A stretch of 64,000 bases of DNA from an uncultured Corynebacterium sp. (GCA_943913645.1 CALTYZ010000005.1:1-64000), one strand, 5' to 3'. Positions 14,097-22,764 are shown, counted from the first letter of the stretch. Notes: generated from the sequence alone by a model not told the origin. Numbers and translations: made by a program.

Positions 14097-14232
14097 CGCA
14101 TCTGTTCCTTCCCGCTCGTTTCTACATATCTATGACATCCGTCAACGTATCGCTGTATACCCATATCTATCTACAGGCACGCAAGGAGCAAAACTGCACT
14201 CCCGCGTGTTATTCCACAGAGTTATATACAGG

Positions 14233-14264
14233 TGTGGACAACTCAATGCCTCAAGTTGTCCACA
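14233..14264. other. Inverted pair of DnaA boxes
   Basis: TGTGGACAA (14233-14241) and TTGTCCACA (14256-14264) are exact inverted copies with a 14-bp spacer; each differs from the consensus TTATCCACA at one position. They lie between the predicted dnaA promoter and the dnaA start, where DnaA binding would block transcription. Confidence 0.75.
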
Positions 14265-14303
14265 GGTGCTGCCGGGGATTGTGGAAAACCTTCCGATCGA
14301 GAA

Positions 14304-14332
14304 ATAATACATTGACCTGCACAGTTGTTGAA
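14304..14332 (-). promoter_or_regulatory. Candidate dnaA promoter
   Basis: On the minus strand TTCAAC (14332-14327), a 17-bp spacer and TATTAT (14309-14304) form a sigma-A-like promoter about 200 nt upstream of the dnaA GTG, just before the inverted DnaA boxes. Other -10-like sequences exist nearer dnaA (around 14135-14160), so this is one of several possibilities. Confidence 0.4.
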
Positions 14333-14466
14333 ATTCTAGTGAAAGGCTCAATGTATACTTCACAGTTCTCCACAGCCCGAGGGCTGTGCGGCGAACCGCA
14401 TTGTGAGGATGCAACATTGTTACCGCGTCGACCTTGGGATGTCTAGAAAACTACTCCACGCACCCC

Positions 14467-14475
14467 TGTGGATAA
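14467..14475. other. DnaA box
   Basis: A perfect TGTGGATAA in the rpmH-proximal half of the gap. Confidence 0.8.
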
Positions 14476-14833
14476 CTCCTCGCCTGCGCATGCAAGCGAG
14501 CTATTCGGCTTGGGCACTGCGCCGGCTTGGAAATCACGTTTGTGTGATTTCGGGGGTAGAGACCAGATCCCGCTGCCACCAACGCCACGGCCCGATTTGT
14601 TCGCCTTGGTGGCAGTCGCGTACCCTTGGCGTGTCTGACACAGCGGAACGGTACCGATTCGTTTCCGCCTGTGCTTGAGAGCACTGCCTTTCATAAAACC
14701 CGGGCGGCCTGCGCAAGGTGTGGCCGTTAAAGGCGGTGCACGCGATGTTTATGCGCAATCTCGAATACCGTCACTGGCGGCGGTCTGCATCCCGGGGAGG
14801 GTGTGCGCGCGAGCGCCTGCCCGCGCAGACTGC

Positions 14834-14842
14834 TGCTATAAC
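14834..14842 (+). promoter_or_regulatory. Extended -10 promoter of rpmH
   Basis: TGCTATAAC is an extended -10 element (TGn followed by TATAAC at 14837-14842), 21 nt before the rpmH start. No clear -35 box is seen, as is common with extended -10 promoters. Confidence 0.5.
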
Positions 14843-14863
14843 TACACAAGGAGAGTCAATTCC

Positions 14864-15001
14864 GTGTCTAAGCGGACATACCAGCCAAATAACCGCCGTC
14901 GAGCTCGCAAACACGGCTTCCGCTCACGTATGAGCACCCGCGCCGGCCGCGCCATTGTTTCTGCGCGCCGGAAAAAAGGCCGCGCCAAGCTCACCGCATA
15001 G
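14864..15001 (+). CDS. rpmH: 50S ribosomal protein L34
   Basis: 45 residues from GTG 14864 ([19 protein letters not shown]), the full length of the L34 family, very basic, ending [16 protein letters not shown] lies about 9 nt upstream. The reading frame stays open far upstream to 14675, but that extension is Cys/Pro-rich and not part of L34. First gene of the rightward arm (rpmH-rnpA-yidD-yidC). Confidence 0.97.
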   Translation: MSKRTYQPNNRRRARKHGFRSRMSTRAGRAIVSARRKKGRAKLTA

Positions 15002-15031
15002 GCGATTGTTCGCCCCACCCACGCTTCCGCG

Positions 15032-15406
15032 GTGCTTCCCCGTTCACACAAGCTGACATCGTCTGCGCAGTTCCAAGCTGTGTTGAGGCGCGGCGTGCGA
15101 GCGGGCTCACGCACCGTTATCGTCCACTTCCTGCACCGGGATGTAGCGGCGGATAATCCACCAGTGCTCAACGGCGGACCACGATTCGGTCTTATCGTGT
15201 CGAAGCAGGTAGGAAACGCCACAGTGCGACACGCGGTGGCGCGGAAGTTGCGGGTGGTGGTGCAGCGCAGCGTCGACACGCTCATGCGTGAAGACGATGT
15301 CGTTGTGCGAGCGTTACCGGCCGCTGCGAGCGCAACGAGCGCTGAGCTCGCCCACGATTACCGCTCGGCGCTGCACAAAGCAAAAAAGAAGGCAGCCGGT
15401 AAGTGA
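15032..15406 (+). CDS. rnpA: Ribonuclease P protein component
   Basis: 124 residues from GTG 15032 (MLPRSHKLTSSAQFQAVLRRG). It binds the RNase P RNA in 5' maturation of tRNAs. The conserved RNR-type helix is present as VSKQVGNATVRHAVARKLR. Normal length for the family. The stop overlaps the yidD GTG by 4 bp. Confidence 0.95.
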   Translation: MLPRSHKLTSSAQFQAVLRRGVRAGSRTVIVHFLHRDVAADNPPVLNGGPRFGLIVSKQVGNATVRHAVARKLRVVVQRSVDTLMREDDVVVRALPAAASATSAELAHDYRSALHKAKKKAAGK

Positions 15407-15702
15407 CGGTGGCGTACTACAATTTCCTCGGTGCTGAAATTCCGCCCGCTCACGGGGTGGCGGCTAAAGCTGTGGTAGCGCTCATACGCGGTTACCAAAA
15501 GTACCTCTCCCCCTTTAAGATGAGTGGCAGCTGTCGCTTCATGCCGGTATGCAGCGCCTATGCCCTTGAGGCAGTCTCTCGACGTGGCGCACTGCGCGGC
15601 GGGATGCTGGCAGTTGCCCGTGTGTGCAAATGCGGGCCATGGCATCCTGGCGGCTATGACCCGGTTCCGGGGAGCGTGCACGAAAGCAATGATGAGGAGT
15701 AG
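15403..15702 (+). CDS. yidD: Membrane protein insertion efficiency factor YidD
   Basis: 99 residues from GTG 15403. The conserved core GYQKYLSPFKMSGSCRFMPVCSAYALEAV and the C-terminal HPGGYDPVP signature identify YidD, a small peripheral membrane protein that assists YidC. It overlaps rnpA by 4 bp and precedes yidC by 9 bp, forming a tight operon. Confidence 0.95.
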   Translation: MTVAYYNFLGAEIPPAHGVAAKAVVALIRGYQKYLSPFKMSGSCRFMPVCSAYALEAVSRRGALRGGMLAVARVCKCGPWHPGGYDPVPGSVHESNDEE

Positions 15703-15711
15703 CAGCGAACA

Positions 15712-16698
15712 GTGCTGAATTTTATCTACATATCGATCTCCTGGGTGCTGAGGTTTTGGCACGAAGCCGTCGGGCTGATCTTTCCGAAAGACTCCGGCAT
15801 TTCCTGGATTTTGGCAATTGTTCTGCTGACCTGCACCGTACGTATCTTCCTGGTTAAACCAATGGTGAACCAGATGCGTTCGATGCGCAGGATGCAAGAA
15901 ATGCAGCCACGGATGCAGGAGATCCGCCAGAAATACAAAAATGATCAGCAGAAGATGGCGGCGGAAACCCAAAAGCTCTACAAAGAGATGGGTACCAACC
16001 CGTTAGCCAGCTGCATCGTTCCACTTGTGCAACTGCCGATTTTTTTGGGTCTGTTCCACGTGCTGCGCTCTTTTAACCGCACTGCTGGTCCGAATCAGCC
16101 CGGTTTGAGCGTGGAAGAAAACCGCATGACTGCCAACTACGCCTTCCCGCCGAGTGATGTGCAGTCCTTCCTGGATGCTCACTTTTTCGGCGTACCCCTG
16201 TCGGCCTACATGTCGATGCCGGAGGAAGCGTTCGCGGCCTTTACCGGTGTTGAACTCACCCGCGCCCACATCATCGCTGTGTGTTTGCCGCTTGTGTTGG
16301 CCTCTGCGCTGTTTACCCACCTCAATGCGCGGTTCTCTGTGAGCCGCCAAAATGAGCGCCGCGCGTCAGGCAAAGTCGCTGCACCAACTGGTGAGCAAGC
16401 GCAGCTGATGGAAGCCCAGATGGGCATGATGAACAAGATGATGCTGTGGATGATGCCTGCCATGATCTTGGCCTCGGGCTTCCTCTGGCACATCGGACTG
16501 CTGTTTTACATGCTGGCCAATAACGTGTGGACGTTTTTCCAAACCCGCATCGTTTTCAAGAAGATGGACGAGGAAGAAGCCGCAGAAGAAGAAGCAAAGC
16601 GTGAGGCCAAGCGGGCTTCCGCTCCGCAGGTGGGAGCACGAAAAGTGGATAAGCGCTCCAAGAAGCAACGCAAGAATCAACAGAACAAAAACAACTAA
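15712..16698 (+). CDS. yidC: Membrane protein insertase YidC/Oxa1
   Basis: 328 residues from GTG 15712. The 60-kDa inner-membrane-protein family core is visible: first membrane segment, then WILAIVLLTCTVRIFLVKPMV with the hydrophilic-groove Arg, a cytoplasmic helical hairpin (MRRMQEMQPRMQEIRQKY), NPLASCIVPLVQLPIFLGLF and two later membrane segments around WMMPAMILASGFLWHIGLLFY. The C-terminal tail is Lys/Arg-rich (KVDKRSKKQRKNQQNKNN), as in ribosome-contacting Gram-positive YidC proteins. The jag/khpB gene that often follows yidC is absent: only 192 bp separate it from rsmG. Confidence 0.96.
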   Translation: MLNFIYISISWVLRFWHEAVGLIFPKDSGISWILAIVLLTCTVRIFLVKPMVNQMRSMRRMQEMQPRMQEIRQKYKNDQQKMAAETQKLYKEMGTNPLASCIVPLVQLPIFLGLFHVLRSFNRTAGPNQPGLSVEENRMTANYAFPPSDVQSFLDAHFFGVPLSAYMSMPEEAFAAFTGVELTRAHIIAVCLPLVLASALFTHLNARFSVSRQNERRASGKVAAPTGEQAQLMEAQMGMMNKMMLWMMPAMILASGFLWHIGLLFYMLANNVWTFFQTRIVFKKMDEEEAAEEEAKREAKRASAPQVGARKVDKRSKKQRKNQQNKNN

Positions 16699-16732
16699 AC
16701 CACTCCGCCTCAAGCGCCTGGTGGGTTACACG

Positions 16733-16758
16733 ATTGATCGCTACCCTGTGCGATCAAT
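16733..16758. repeat. Perfect 9-bp inverted repeat between yidC and rsmG
   Basis: ATTGATCGC (16733-16741) and GCGATCAAT (16750-16758), 8-bp spacer. No T-run follows, so an operator or RNA processing hairpin is as likely as a terminator. Confidence 0.55.
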
Positions 16759-16890
16759 GTGCAAAAACACCCCGGATATAGTCATAGCGTGGGGATTTTG
16801 CCCCAGGGTGCTAGCGATCTGCACTGTTGGTAAGTGATTTACTAGAGTCGGTGTGGTTATTAGTGTCCGCAGCATAAGGAGCAGACAGCT

Positions 16891-17529
16891 GTGTCGGTTG
16901 AGGTCCCTGTTGTGGCTCGGGAGGTCTTCGGTGAGCGCATTGCGCTGGCCGCGGCGTACCATGAGTCGCTTGCACAGACCGCTGCGCAGCGAGGTTTCAT
17001 CGGACCGAAGGAAGTCGATCGGTTGTGGGAACGCCACATTTTGAACTGCGGAGTCATTGGGGAGGCGTTTGAGTCAGGCTGGAGTGTGGCCGATATCGGC
17101 TCCGGCGCAGGGCTGCCGGGTGTGCCGCTTGCCCTTGCCCGCCCCGATCTCCATGTCACGCTGATTGAGCCGCTGCTCAAGCGGGCAACCTACCTGACTG
17201 AAGTAGTTGAACAGCTCGGGTTGGATAACGTGGCTGTTGTGCGCGGCCGCGCAGAAGAGCAGCCAGGCGCGACATATGACGCGGTCACATCGCGCGCGGT
17301 AGCACCGTTGGGCAAACTCGCCGGGTGGTCATTGCCCCTGGTGCATCCCGGTGGGGTGATGGTGGCGATGAAGGGGGCGTCGATACGCGAAGAGCTCGAA
17401 CGCGACGCTGATGAGATCGAGGCAGCAGGTGGGACGCGTGCAGAAATCTTCCAGGTGGGTGAATCCGTGTTAGAGCAGCCGACAACCCTGATCCGGATCG
17501 TGAGGAGAGAGCCCGATGGCCAACGTTGA
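16891..17529 (+). CDS. rsmG: 16S rRNA (guanine-N7) methyltransferase RsmG
   Basis: 212 residues from GTG 16891. SAM-binding motif VADIGSGAGLPGVPLALARP, then HVTLIEPLLKRATYL and SRAVAPLGKLAGW, all standard for RsmG (GidB), which methylates G527 of 16S rRNA. In other species loss of this gene gives low-level streptomycin resistance. It overlaps parA by 14 bp, so the two are probably coupled. Confidence 0.96.
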   Translation: MSVEVPVVAREVFGERIALAAAYHESLAQTAAQRGFIGPKEVDRLWERHILNCGVIGEAFESGWSVADIGSGAGLPGVPLALARPDLHVTLIEPLLKRATYLTEVVEQLGLDNVAVVRGRAEEQPGATYDAVTSRAVAPLGKLAGWSLPLVHPGGVMVAMKGASIREELERDADEIEAAGGTRAEIFQVGESVLEQPTTLIRIVRREPDGQR

Positions 17530-18700
17530 TGAGCGTGACGAGATGGACGAACACTACAACGGGGAAGAGCTTGACGGCGGCGATGCCGCGGAGACAGGCG
17601 ACATTGATGAAAGCAGTGCCGACGATGCGCACAGTGTTGCCAGCGCTGAGATGCACCACGCGGATGCCGCGGAGGAGTATCCTGCGGACGCTGACTACGA
17701 CAGCTATGACGATGACGACTATGGCGACACCCCTGTCATGGCAGCGGCGATGCGCGCAGCTGAGTTGTCTGCAGGGCGCGTCACGTTGGAAAAACCGGAG
17801 TCACCCCGGTTGGTCACGGTGGCAAACCAAAAAGGCGGTGTGGGCAAGACAACAACCAGCGTGAACTTGGCCTCATCGCTGGCACGCCAAGGCCTGCGGG
17901 TTTTAGTGATTGACCTTGACCCACAGGGCAACGCCTCAACCGCGCTGGGGGTTGAACATACCTCAGGCACGTTATCAAGCTATGAGGTGTTGATCGGCCA
18001 CGTCGACGCTTCCGAGGCAGTACAGGTCAGCCCAGCAAATCCGGATCTGATGTGTATCCCGGCGACGATTGATCTTGCCGGCGCTGAGGTGGAACTGGTG
18101 TCTATGGTGCGCCGCGAATACCGGTTGTATGATGCGATTCGGCGTGGGTTTTTGCGCGAATATGGCTTTGACTATGTGTTCATCGATTGCCCGCCCTCGT
18201 TGGGCCTGCTCACCATTAACGCGATGACCGCTGTCAATGAGGTACTTATTCCGATTCAGTGCGAGTATTACGCCCTTGAGGGCGTGGGTCAGCTGCTGGG
18301 CAATATCGGCATGATCCGCGAGAATCTGAATGACTCACTGCACATCTCTGCGGTGCTGTTGACGATGTATGACGGGCGCACGCGCCTTTCTGCTGACGTG
18401 GCATCAGAGGTTCGCAGCCAGTTCGGCGAGGTGGTGTTGAAAAATGTGGTACCGCGCTCGGTGAAGGTTTCAGAAGCGCCCGGCTTCGGCCAAACCGTGA
18501 TCGATTTTGACCCGGGCTCACGCGGCGCTATGGCGTATTTCGATGCCGCCCGCGAGTTCGCGCAGCGAGGTGACTACCTCCCGCATGCATCGACTGGCCC
18601 GATTGGTGTCAGTCCTGCCGTGTACGAGCAGCTTGAGCGCGGTGAGACAGAAGGTGTTGGCGACGGGGGCGCACGAGGAGCAGACGAAGGCGAGGAGTAA
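17516..18700 (+). CDS. parA: Chromosome partitioning ATPase ParA with long acidic N-terminus
   Basis: 394 residues. The first ~95 are a low-complexity Asp/Glu/Ala-rich extension (e.g. DADYDSYDDDDYGDT). The Walker-type ATPase follows: LVTVANQKGGVGKTTTSVNL (deviant Walker A), LRVLVIDLDPQGNAS, FDYVFIDCPPSLGLLT, ending with a further acidic tail (GVGDGGARGADEGEE). It works with ParB and parS to move origins apart. It starts inside rsmG and ends 3 bp before parB. Confidence 0.96.
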   Translation: MANVDERDEMDEHYNGEELDGGDAAETGDIDESSADDAHSVASAEMHHADAAEEYPADADYDSYDDDDYGDTPVMAAAMRAAELSAGRVTLEKPESPRLVTVANQKGGVGKTTTSVNLASSLARQGLRVLVIDLDPQGNASTALGVEHTSGTLSSYEVLIGHVDASEAVQVSPANPDLMCIPATIDLAGAEVELVSMVRREYRLYDAIRRGFLREYGFDYVFIDCPPSLGLLTINAMTAVNEVLIPIQCEYYALEGVGQLLGNIGMIRENLNDSLHISAVLLTMYDGRTRLSADVASEVRSQFGEVVLKNVVPRSVKVSEAPGFGQTVIDFDPGSRGAMAYFDAAREFAQRGDYLPHASTGPIGVSPAVYEQLERGETEGVGDGGARGADEGEE

Positions 18701-18703
18701 ACG

Positions 18704-19843
18704 ATGGCACCGGAACGCAAAGGCGGGCTCGGACGCGGTCTTGCAGCACTGATTCCTTCCGCACCGGCGGAGATGGATAAGTCAGGAAAGACCGGCGCAA
18801 TTGGCAATGGCGCCTCCGACATCATCTTCGGCACGCAGAGTAAGCAGGATACGCAGGCCACGCAAGCTGGTTCGGATGACGAGCCGAAAACTGCACCAGC
18901 GTCGAAATCGAAGCCGAAAAAGCGCACGACCAAGGCCAAGGGTGCGCCTCAGGTCACCGGTGCACCGAAATCGGTTGCGGGTGCCCCGACGGTGGCGGCC
19001 GCAACTACAAATGTGATGCAGCCGGTGCCGGTTGGCGCACGCTACCAGGAAATCCCGGTCGGCGAGATCATTCCGAACCCCAAGCAGCCCCGGCAGGTGT
19101 TCGACGAAGATGAGCTTGGAGAGCTCGTGCACTCAATCCGTGAGTTCGGCCTCCTGCAACCCATTGTGGTGCGCGATACCCGCGAGGGTTTTGAACTGAT
19201 CATGGGTGAGCGCCGGTGGCGTGCCGCGTCGAAGGCTGGGCTCAAGCACATTCCTGCGATCGTGCGGGAAACCTCTGATGAGGACATGCTGCGTGATGCG
19301 TTGTTGGAAAATATTCACCGCGTGCAGCTCAACCCCTTGGAAGAGGCCGCAGCCTACCAACAGCTTTTGGAAGAATTCGGCGTCAACCAGGAACAACTCG
19401 CCGATAAGCTGGGACGTTCCCGGCCTGCGATCACCAACGCGATCCGGTTGTTGAACTTGCCGGTCACCGTGCAGCGAAAGGTCGCCGCCGGGGTACTTTC
19501 AGCAGGTCATGCGCGCGCACTGTTGGGCATCAAGCTTGACGACGCCACCCTACCCGCCCAAGAACACCTCGCTGATCGGATCGTGGCTGAGGGGTTGTCT
19601 GTCCGCGCGACTGAAGAGGCAGTGACGCTGCTGAACAAAGACGGCGCCGCCCCTGAGAAGCAGAAGCGTGAACCCACACCACAGCCGGAATTCTTGTCGC
19701 ACGCAGCGGAGCGTCTTGCCGATGTGTGGGATACAAAAGTGTCGGTCACTATGGGCAAACGCAAAGGCAAGATCGTGGTGGAATTCGGTGACCGCGACGA
19801 CTTTGAGCGCATCATGTCCTTGATTCAAGGTGATGAGGCCTAA
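18704..19843 (+). CDS. parB: Chromosome partitioning protein ParB
   Basis: 379 residues. A Lys/Ala/Thr-rich N-terminal ~100 residues, then the ParB/Srx CTP-binding domain ([52 protein letters not shown]), the helix-turn-helix ([22 protein letters not shown]) and a C-terminal dimerisation domain ([20 protein letters not shown]). It is a CTP-dependent clamp that loads at parS; five parS sites occur at 36.7-53.5 kb of this window. Confidence 0.96.
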   Translation: MAPERKGGLGRGLAALIPSAPAEMDKSGKTGAIGNGASDIIFGTQSKQDTQATQAGSDDEPKTAPASKSKPKKRTTKAKGAPQVTGAPKSVAGAPTVAAATTNVMQPVPVGARYQEIPVGEIIPNPKQPRQVFDEDELGELVHSIREFGLLQPIVVRDTREGFELIMGERRWRAASKAGLKHIPAIVRETSDEDMLRDALLENIHRVQLNPLEEAAAYQQLLEEFGVNQEQLADKLGRSRPAITNAIRLLNLPVTVQRKVAAGVLSAGHARALLGIKLDDATLPAQEHLADRIVAEGLSVRATEEAVTLLNKDGAAPEKQKREPTPQPEFLSHAAERLADVWDTKVSVTMGKRKGKIVVEFGDRDDFERIMSLIQGDEA

Positions 19844-20515
19844 ATGCCCTCCCCAGGTGGGGTGCGCGCCCAGGTAGTGCCGCTGCGCGCGGGCTGTCTT
19901 GACCGCCTTCACCCGCGCGCTGCAGCCGGGGTGTTCTGGGAGCTTGACCCGCTAGTTGCCGGCGGAGGCGAGTTCAGTCCCGAGATTGATAAGGAAGCGT
20001 GGCTGGTTTCGCTCGCTTACCGCCAGGACACGGTGGGGTTTTCTATTGTTGATGCAGCAGGTGATGCTGATGCGCAGGATGCTCTTGCTACGGTGCTGTA
20101 CTGCCCGGGCGCTGATGCCCCGGGGGCTGTGCGCATGCCGACAGCCCCAGTCAGCGAGGATGCTTGGCTAGTGACCAGTCTGCATATCGACGCCGCGGTA
20201 CAAGACCGTGGTTGGGAGTCAGTGCTGTTGGATTCCGTCATCGCCGCGAGCACGAGCGCGGGTGTGCCCGCATTAGAGGTCTTCGGCCTGCGCCCGGAGG
20301 CGGCTGGTGAAACGATTTCAGCCGCATGTGGTGAATTGGTGGCGAGTGCGGCAGAAATCGGTTTGGTGGAGGTGTCGATCTTGGAATCGGCCGGGTTCAA
20401 GGTGCATGTTGATCACCCGGCGATCCCCCGCCTTCGGCTGCGCTTGCCGCCGCAGTTTGATCTGCTCACTGCCCGCGAGATAGCGGACCTGTTGGCCGAG
20501 GTCCCCGCGGGGTGA
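19844..20515 (+). CDS. GNAT-like acetyltransferase-domain protein
   Basis: 223 residues; its ATG directly follows the parB stop (TAAATG). The middle of the protein, AWLVTSLHIDAAVQDRGWESVLLDSVIAAS, has the strand, R-G-W-E-S-x-L-L helix pattern of the acetyl-CoA-binding motif A of GNAT proteins, and the C-terminal part (LVEVSILESAGFKVHVDHPA) fits motif B. A gene of this sort follows parB in many Corynebacteriales (Rv3916c position). The substrate is unknown; enzymatic activity is not certain because the motif lacks the usual G-x-G. Confidence 0.6.
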   Translation: MPSPGGVRAQVVPLRAGCLDRLHPRAAAGVFWELDPLVAGGGEFSPEIDKEAWLVSLAYRQDTVGFSIVDAAGDADAQDALATVLYCPGADAPGAVRMPTAPVSEDAWLVTSLHIDAAVQDRGWESVLLDSVIAASTSAGVPALEVFGLRPEAAGETISAACGELVASAAEIGLVEVSILESAGFKVHVDHPAIPRLRLRLPPQFDLLTAREIADLLAEVPAG

Positions 20516-20576
20516 GAAGGCACCTGGCATCAGTGAGTGTGCGTAACTTGGAAACTAAGAAAGGTGGTCAACAGTA

Positions 20577-20945
20577 ATGCTGACCAAAAGAGAAGTGGGG
20601 CTTAATCTTTTTTGGCTTGTTGCCCTAGCCATACCTGCTGCCAGCGCAGTGTACTCGTGCATCCTTAAGGCCGAATCCAGAACGGATTATGTGCTGGGCC
20701 TGGTTTCCGGCGCGATTCTTTTCTGCGCGCTGTTCTATTTCGTCCCCAGATATAATCACCTGAAGCCGAAGCAGCTCTTCGCTACCTCATTTCCGGTTTT
20801 CTTTGCCGCGTATGTGCCGAGCAGCATCGGCCTGTGGCAAGACATCACCGACAGTGGGTACTTGGTCCACCCGATTGTTCTGTTTCTGTTTATTGGGTGC
20901 AGCGGTCAGCTCAGGGAGTGGGCAGCGGCACAGAGAGAAGGCTAG
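20577..20945 (+). CDS. Small membrane protein of unknown function
   Basis: 122 residues with about four hydrophobic segments (LFWLVALAIPAASAVYSCI, VLGLVSGAILFCALFYFVP, LFATSFPVFFAAYVPSSIG, VHPIVLFLFIGCS). AAAGGTGG lies about 9 nt before the ATG. No family recognised. It converges on cwlM, with a hairpin between them. Slightly lower GC than its neighbours. Confidence 0.6.
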   Translation: MLTKREVGLNLFWLVALAIPAASAVYSCILKAESRTDYVLGLVSGAILFCALFYFVPRYNHLKPKQLFATSFPVFFAAYVPSSIGLWQDITDSGYLVHPIVLFLFIGCSGQLREWAAAQREG

Positions 20946-20974
20946 CCGAGGAGTCGTGAGAGCCTCGGTTTAGC

Positions 20975-21015
20975 GCTAACTCCATGACCCGTCAGTCGGG
21001 GGCCGTGGAGTTAGC
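20975..21015. terminator. Hairpin between the convergent membrane-protein gene and cwlM
   Basis: GCTAACTCCA (20975-20984) and TGGAGTTAGC (21006-21015) are perfect 10-bp arms; the loop itself contains a smaller CCCG/CGGG stem. There is no long T-run on either side, so termination efficiency is uncertain. Confidence 0.6.
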
Positions 21016-21029
21016 TGCTGCTACGCGCT

Positions 21030-22211
21030 TTAAGCGAACTCCTCGCGCAGCAGGTCGGTGAACTTGTACGTGCCGGTGGGTTGGTCATCCATATCAAGCA
21101 GGTAGAGCCGCTTGACAGAAACCACGATCGCTTCCGCAATCGCGTCGCGCTGAGTCACATCGGTGAGAATGGCGACATCGCCCGGGTTAGTCAGGTAGCC
21201 GGGTACGACTTCCACAGACGGCATCTTCGTCATCCGCAGCATCTCCCAGCTGCGGCCGTGGTTGCAGCAGTTGCGCAGGTCGGTGCGCGCAGAGATTTCG
21301 CGCTGGATGAACCCGGAGAGGGTCTCACCAGTCATAGATGAGTAGCCGCTTTCGGAGCCGAAGTAGAACGTGGCAACACCGTTGGCTTTTTCATTGTGAT
21401 ACCGGTCGAGCTTGAGGGAGATGACCAGGTCTGCACCAAAACCGTTGGCCAAATCGGCGCGGGCTTTCGTCGGTGGGTTATCCCCACGCGTGCGAGAAAG
21501 AATCGTCTCCATCCCCGCGGCAATCATGCGCGCCTCGGTGCGCTGAGCAAGATCCCACAGGATTTCTTCCTCGTAGATTTCGCCGTATTTGCCCTTGACG
21601 CACAAACCGCGATCAGAGCCACCAAGCGCGGGGTCGATGACGACGCGCTTGCCGGTCAAACGCGGGCCCGCCTGGCGCATGTGCTCACGTTCGCGGATGG
21701 CGTGGGCGGAGCCGCCGGTAATACGCCGCCCAAGCAGGCTTAGAGCCCGCAGTGTGGCTGGCCCACAGACACCGTCAGGGTGCAGCCCAGTATCGAGTTG
21801 GAAGTTTGAGAGCGCCGCGTGCGTGCACGGCCCGAAGCGACCATCAACACGGTGCTGGTAAAAACCTAGTTCATGGAGTTGGTTTTGTAGCTGGCCGACA
21901 TCATCGCCGACAAGCTCCTGGTCCGGCTCATACTTCAGTTCACGGGCCCCCAGCGTGTACGACGCTTCGCGCAGTTCCCGTAAGGTCAGCTCATCAATGC
22001 GACCAGACGGCAAAATACCCCGTGATTGTTGAAATGCCCGGACTGAGTTCGCCAAGGCATCGTCGAAACGCATCTCCTGTGGTGAGAAGCTGCGCGAGTT
22101 CCAGTCTTCGATATTGCCCTCGTAGCTCTCGGCGATGCCGATCCGGGCGAGTGCCATGCGTACCTCCGCAACGCGCGCACTGGAGTCACCCACACGAAGT
22201 GTGTCCCGCAC
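21030..22211 (-). CDS. cwlM: CwlM-like peptidoglycan amidase homologue lacking zinc ligands
   Basis: 393 residues from GTG 22211, no signal peptide. Two peptidoglycan-binding (PGB) repeats (about residues 5-60 and 85-145), then an Amidase_3 domain starting VVIDPALGGSDRG. In active amidases this motif is DPGHGG (His = zinc ligand) and a later SIHAN gives the second His; here they are DPALGG and SLKLD, and the C-terminal catalytic Glu is replaced (EVVPGYLTNP). So it looks like a non-catalytic cytoplasmic protein, matching mycobacterial CwlM, which stimulates MurA. Same strand and order as trxA-trxB-sigM, as in other Corynebacteriales. Confidence 0.88.
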   Translation of the reverse strand: MRDTLRVGDSSARVAEVRMALARIGIAESYEGNIEDWNSRSFSPQEMRFDDALANSVRAFQQSRGILPSGRIDELTLRELREASYTLGARELKYEPDQELVGDDVGQLQNQLHELGFYQHRVDGRFGPCTHAALSNFQLDTGLHPDGVCGPATLRALSLLGRRITGGSAHAIREREHMRQAGPRLTGKRVVIDPALGGSDRGLCVKGKYGEIYEEEILWDLAQRTEARMIAAGMETILSRTRGDNPPTKARADLANGFGADLVISLKLDRYHNEKANGVATFYFGSESGYSSMTGETLSGFIQREISARTDLRNCCNHGRSWEMLRMTKMPSVEVVPGYLTNPGDVAILTDVTQRDAIAEAIVVSVKRLYLLDMDDQPTGTYKFTDLLREEFA

Positions 22212-22297
22212 GTTGCCCCCTTTCCTTCACGATTCCCAACATTGACCTGCAATTCCTCTTTTGAAGACAGCCGTCGTCTATCCTACGACAAGTGTCT

Positions 22298-22621
22298 TTA
22301 AAGGTGGGCGTTTACGCGAGAAAGGATTTCGCTCTTTGGTCGCAGCCCGACAAACTCATCAACTTTCTGTCCATCCTTGAACACGAGCACAGCCGGAATG
22401 GACATGACCTGGAACATTGCACCGAGTGTTCGCTCCTCATCGACGTTGACCTTCGCCACCTTGACAGCATCGCCCATTTCCGAGGCGACTTCGTCGAGGA
22501 CTGGTCCAAGTTGCTTGCATGGCCCGCACCACTCGGCCCAAAAATCCACCAAAACCGGCGTGGTGGCATCAATTACCTCGGATTTGAACGTGTGCTGCGT
22601 GACGTCGACTGGTGTGCTCAT
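22298..22621 (-). CDS. trxA: Thioredoxin
   Basis: 107 residues, the full size of thioredoxin, with active site WAEWCGPCKQLGP and the conserved cis-Pro region SIPAVLVFKDG. AAGGAGC is spaced 6 nt before the ATG. Cytoplasmic disulfide reductant, partner of the TrxB encoded just upstream. The trxB-trxA-cwlM order is conserved in Corynebacteriales. Confidence 0.96.
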   Translation of the reverse strand: MSTPVDVTQHTFKSEVIDATTPVLVDFWAEWCGPCKQLGPVLDEVASEMGDAVKVAKVNVDEERTLGAMFQVMSIPAVLVFKDGQKVDEFVGLRPKSEILSRVNAHL

Positions 22622-22764
22622 CCCGTTGCTCCTTTTAGGGTCAGTTGTAAAGGTAGTCTACGTTCATAGACACGTGTCTCGCATCCTCACCCCCGACAGC
22701 GCCGGTTCATCCCAGGTTACAGCACGTTTGACTACTTTAGTGAGACCCTTTGCTGTGCAGGGGG

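Larger units (their letters stand above)
14097..14863. other. dnaA-rpmH divergent intergenic region with DnaA boxes
   Basis: 767 bp with no supportable gene, separating the leftward (dnaA) and rightward (rpmH) replication-gene arms. It holds one perfect DnaA box (14467-14475), two one-mismatch inverted boxes (14233-14241, 14256-14264), looser ones such as 14222-14230 and an AT-rich stretch around 14300-14360. Candidate promoters for dnaA and rpmH are listed separately. The change of gene direction marks this gap, or the dnaA-dnaN gap, as the replication origin. Confidence 0.75.

Noticed and set aside
14675..14863. Upstream extension of the rpmH frame
   Set aside because: L34 is a 45-residue protein with its own ribosome binding site before GTG 14864; the extension is not conserved in type.
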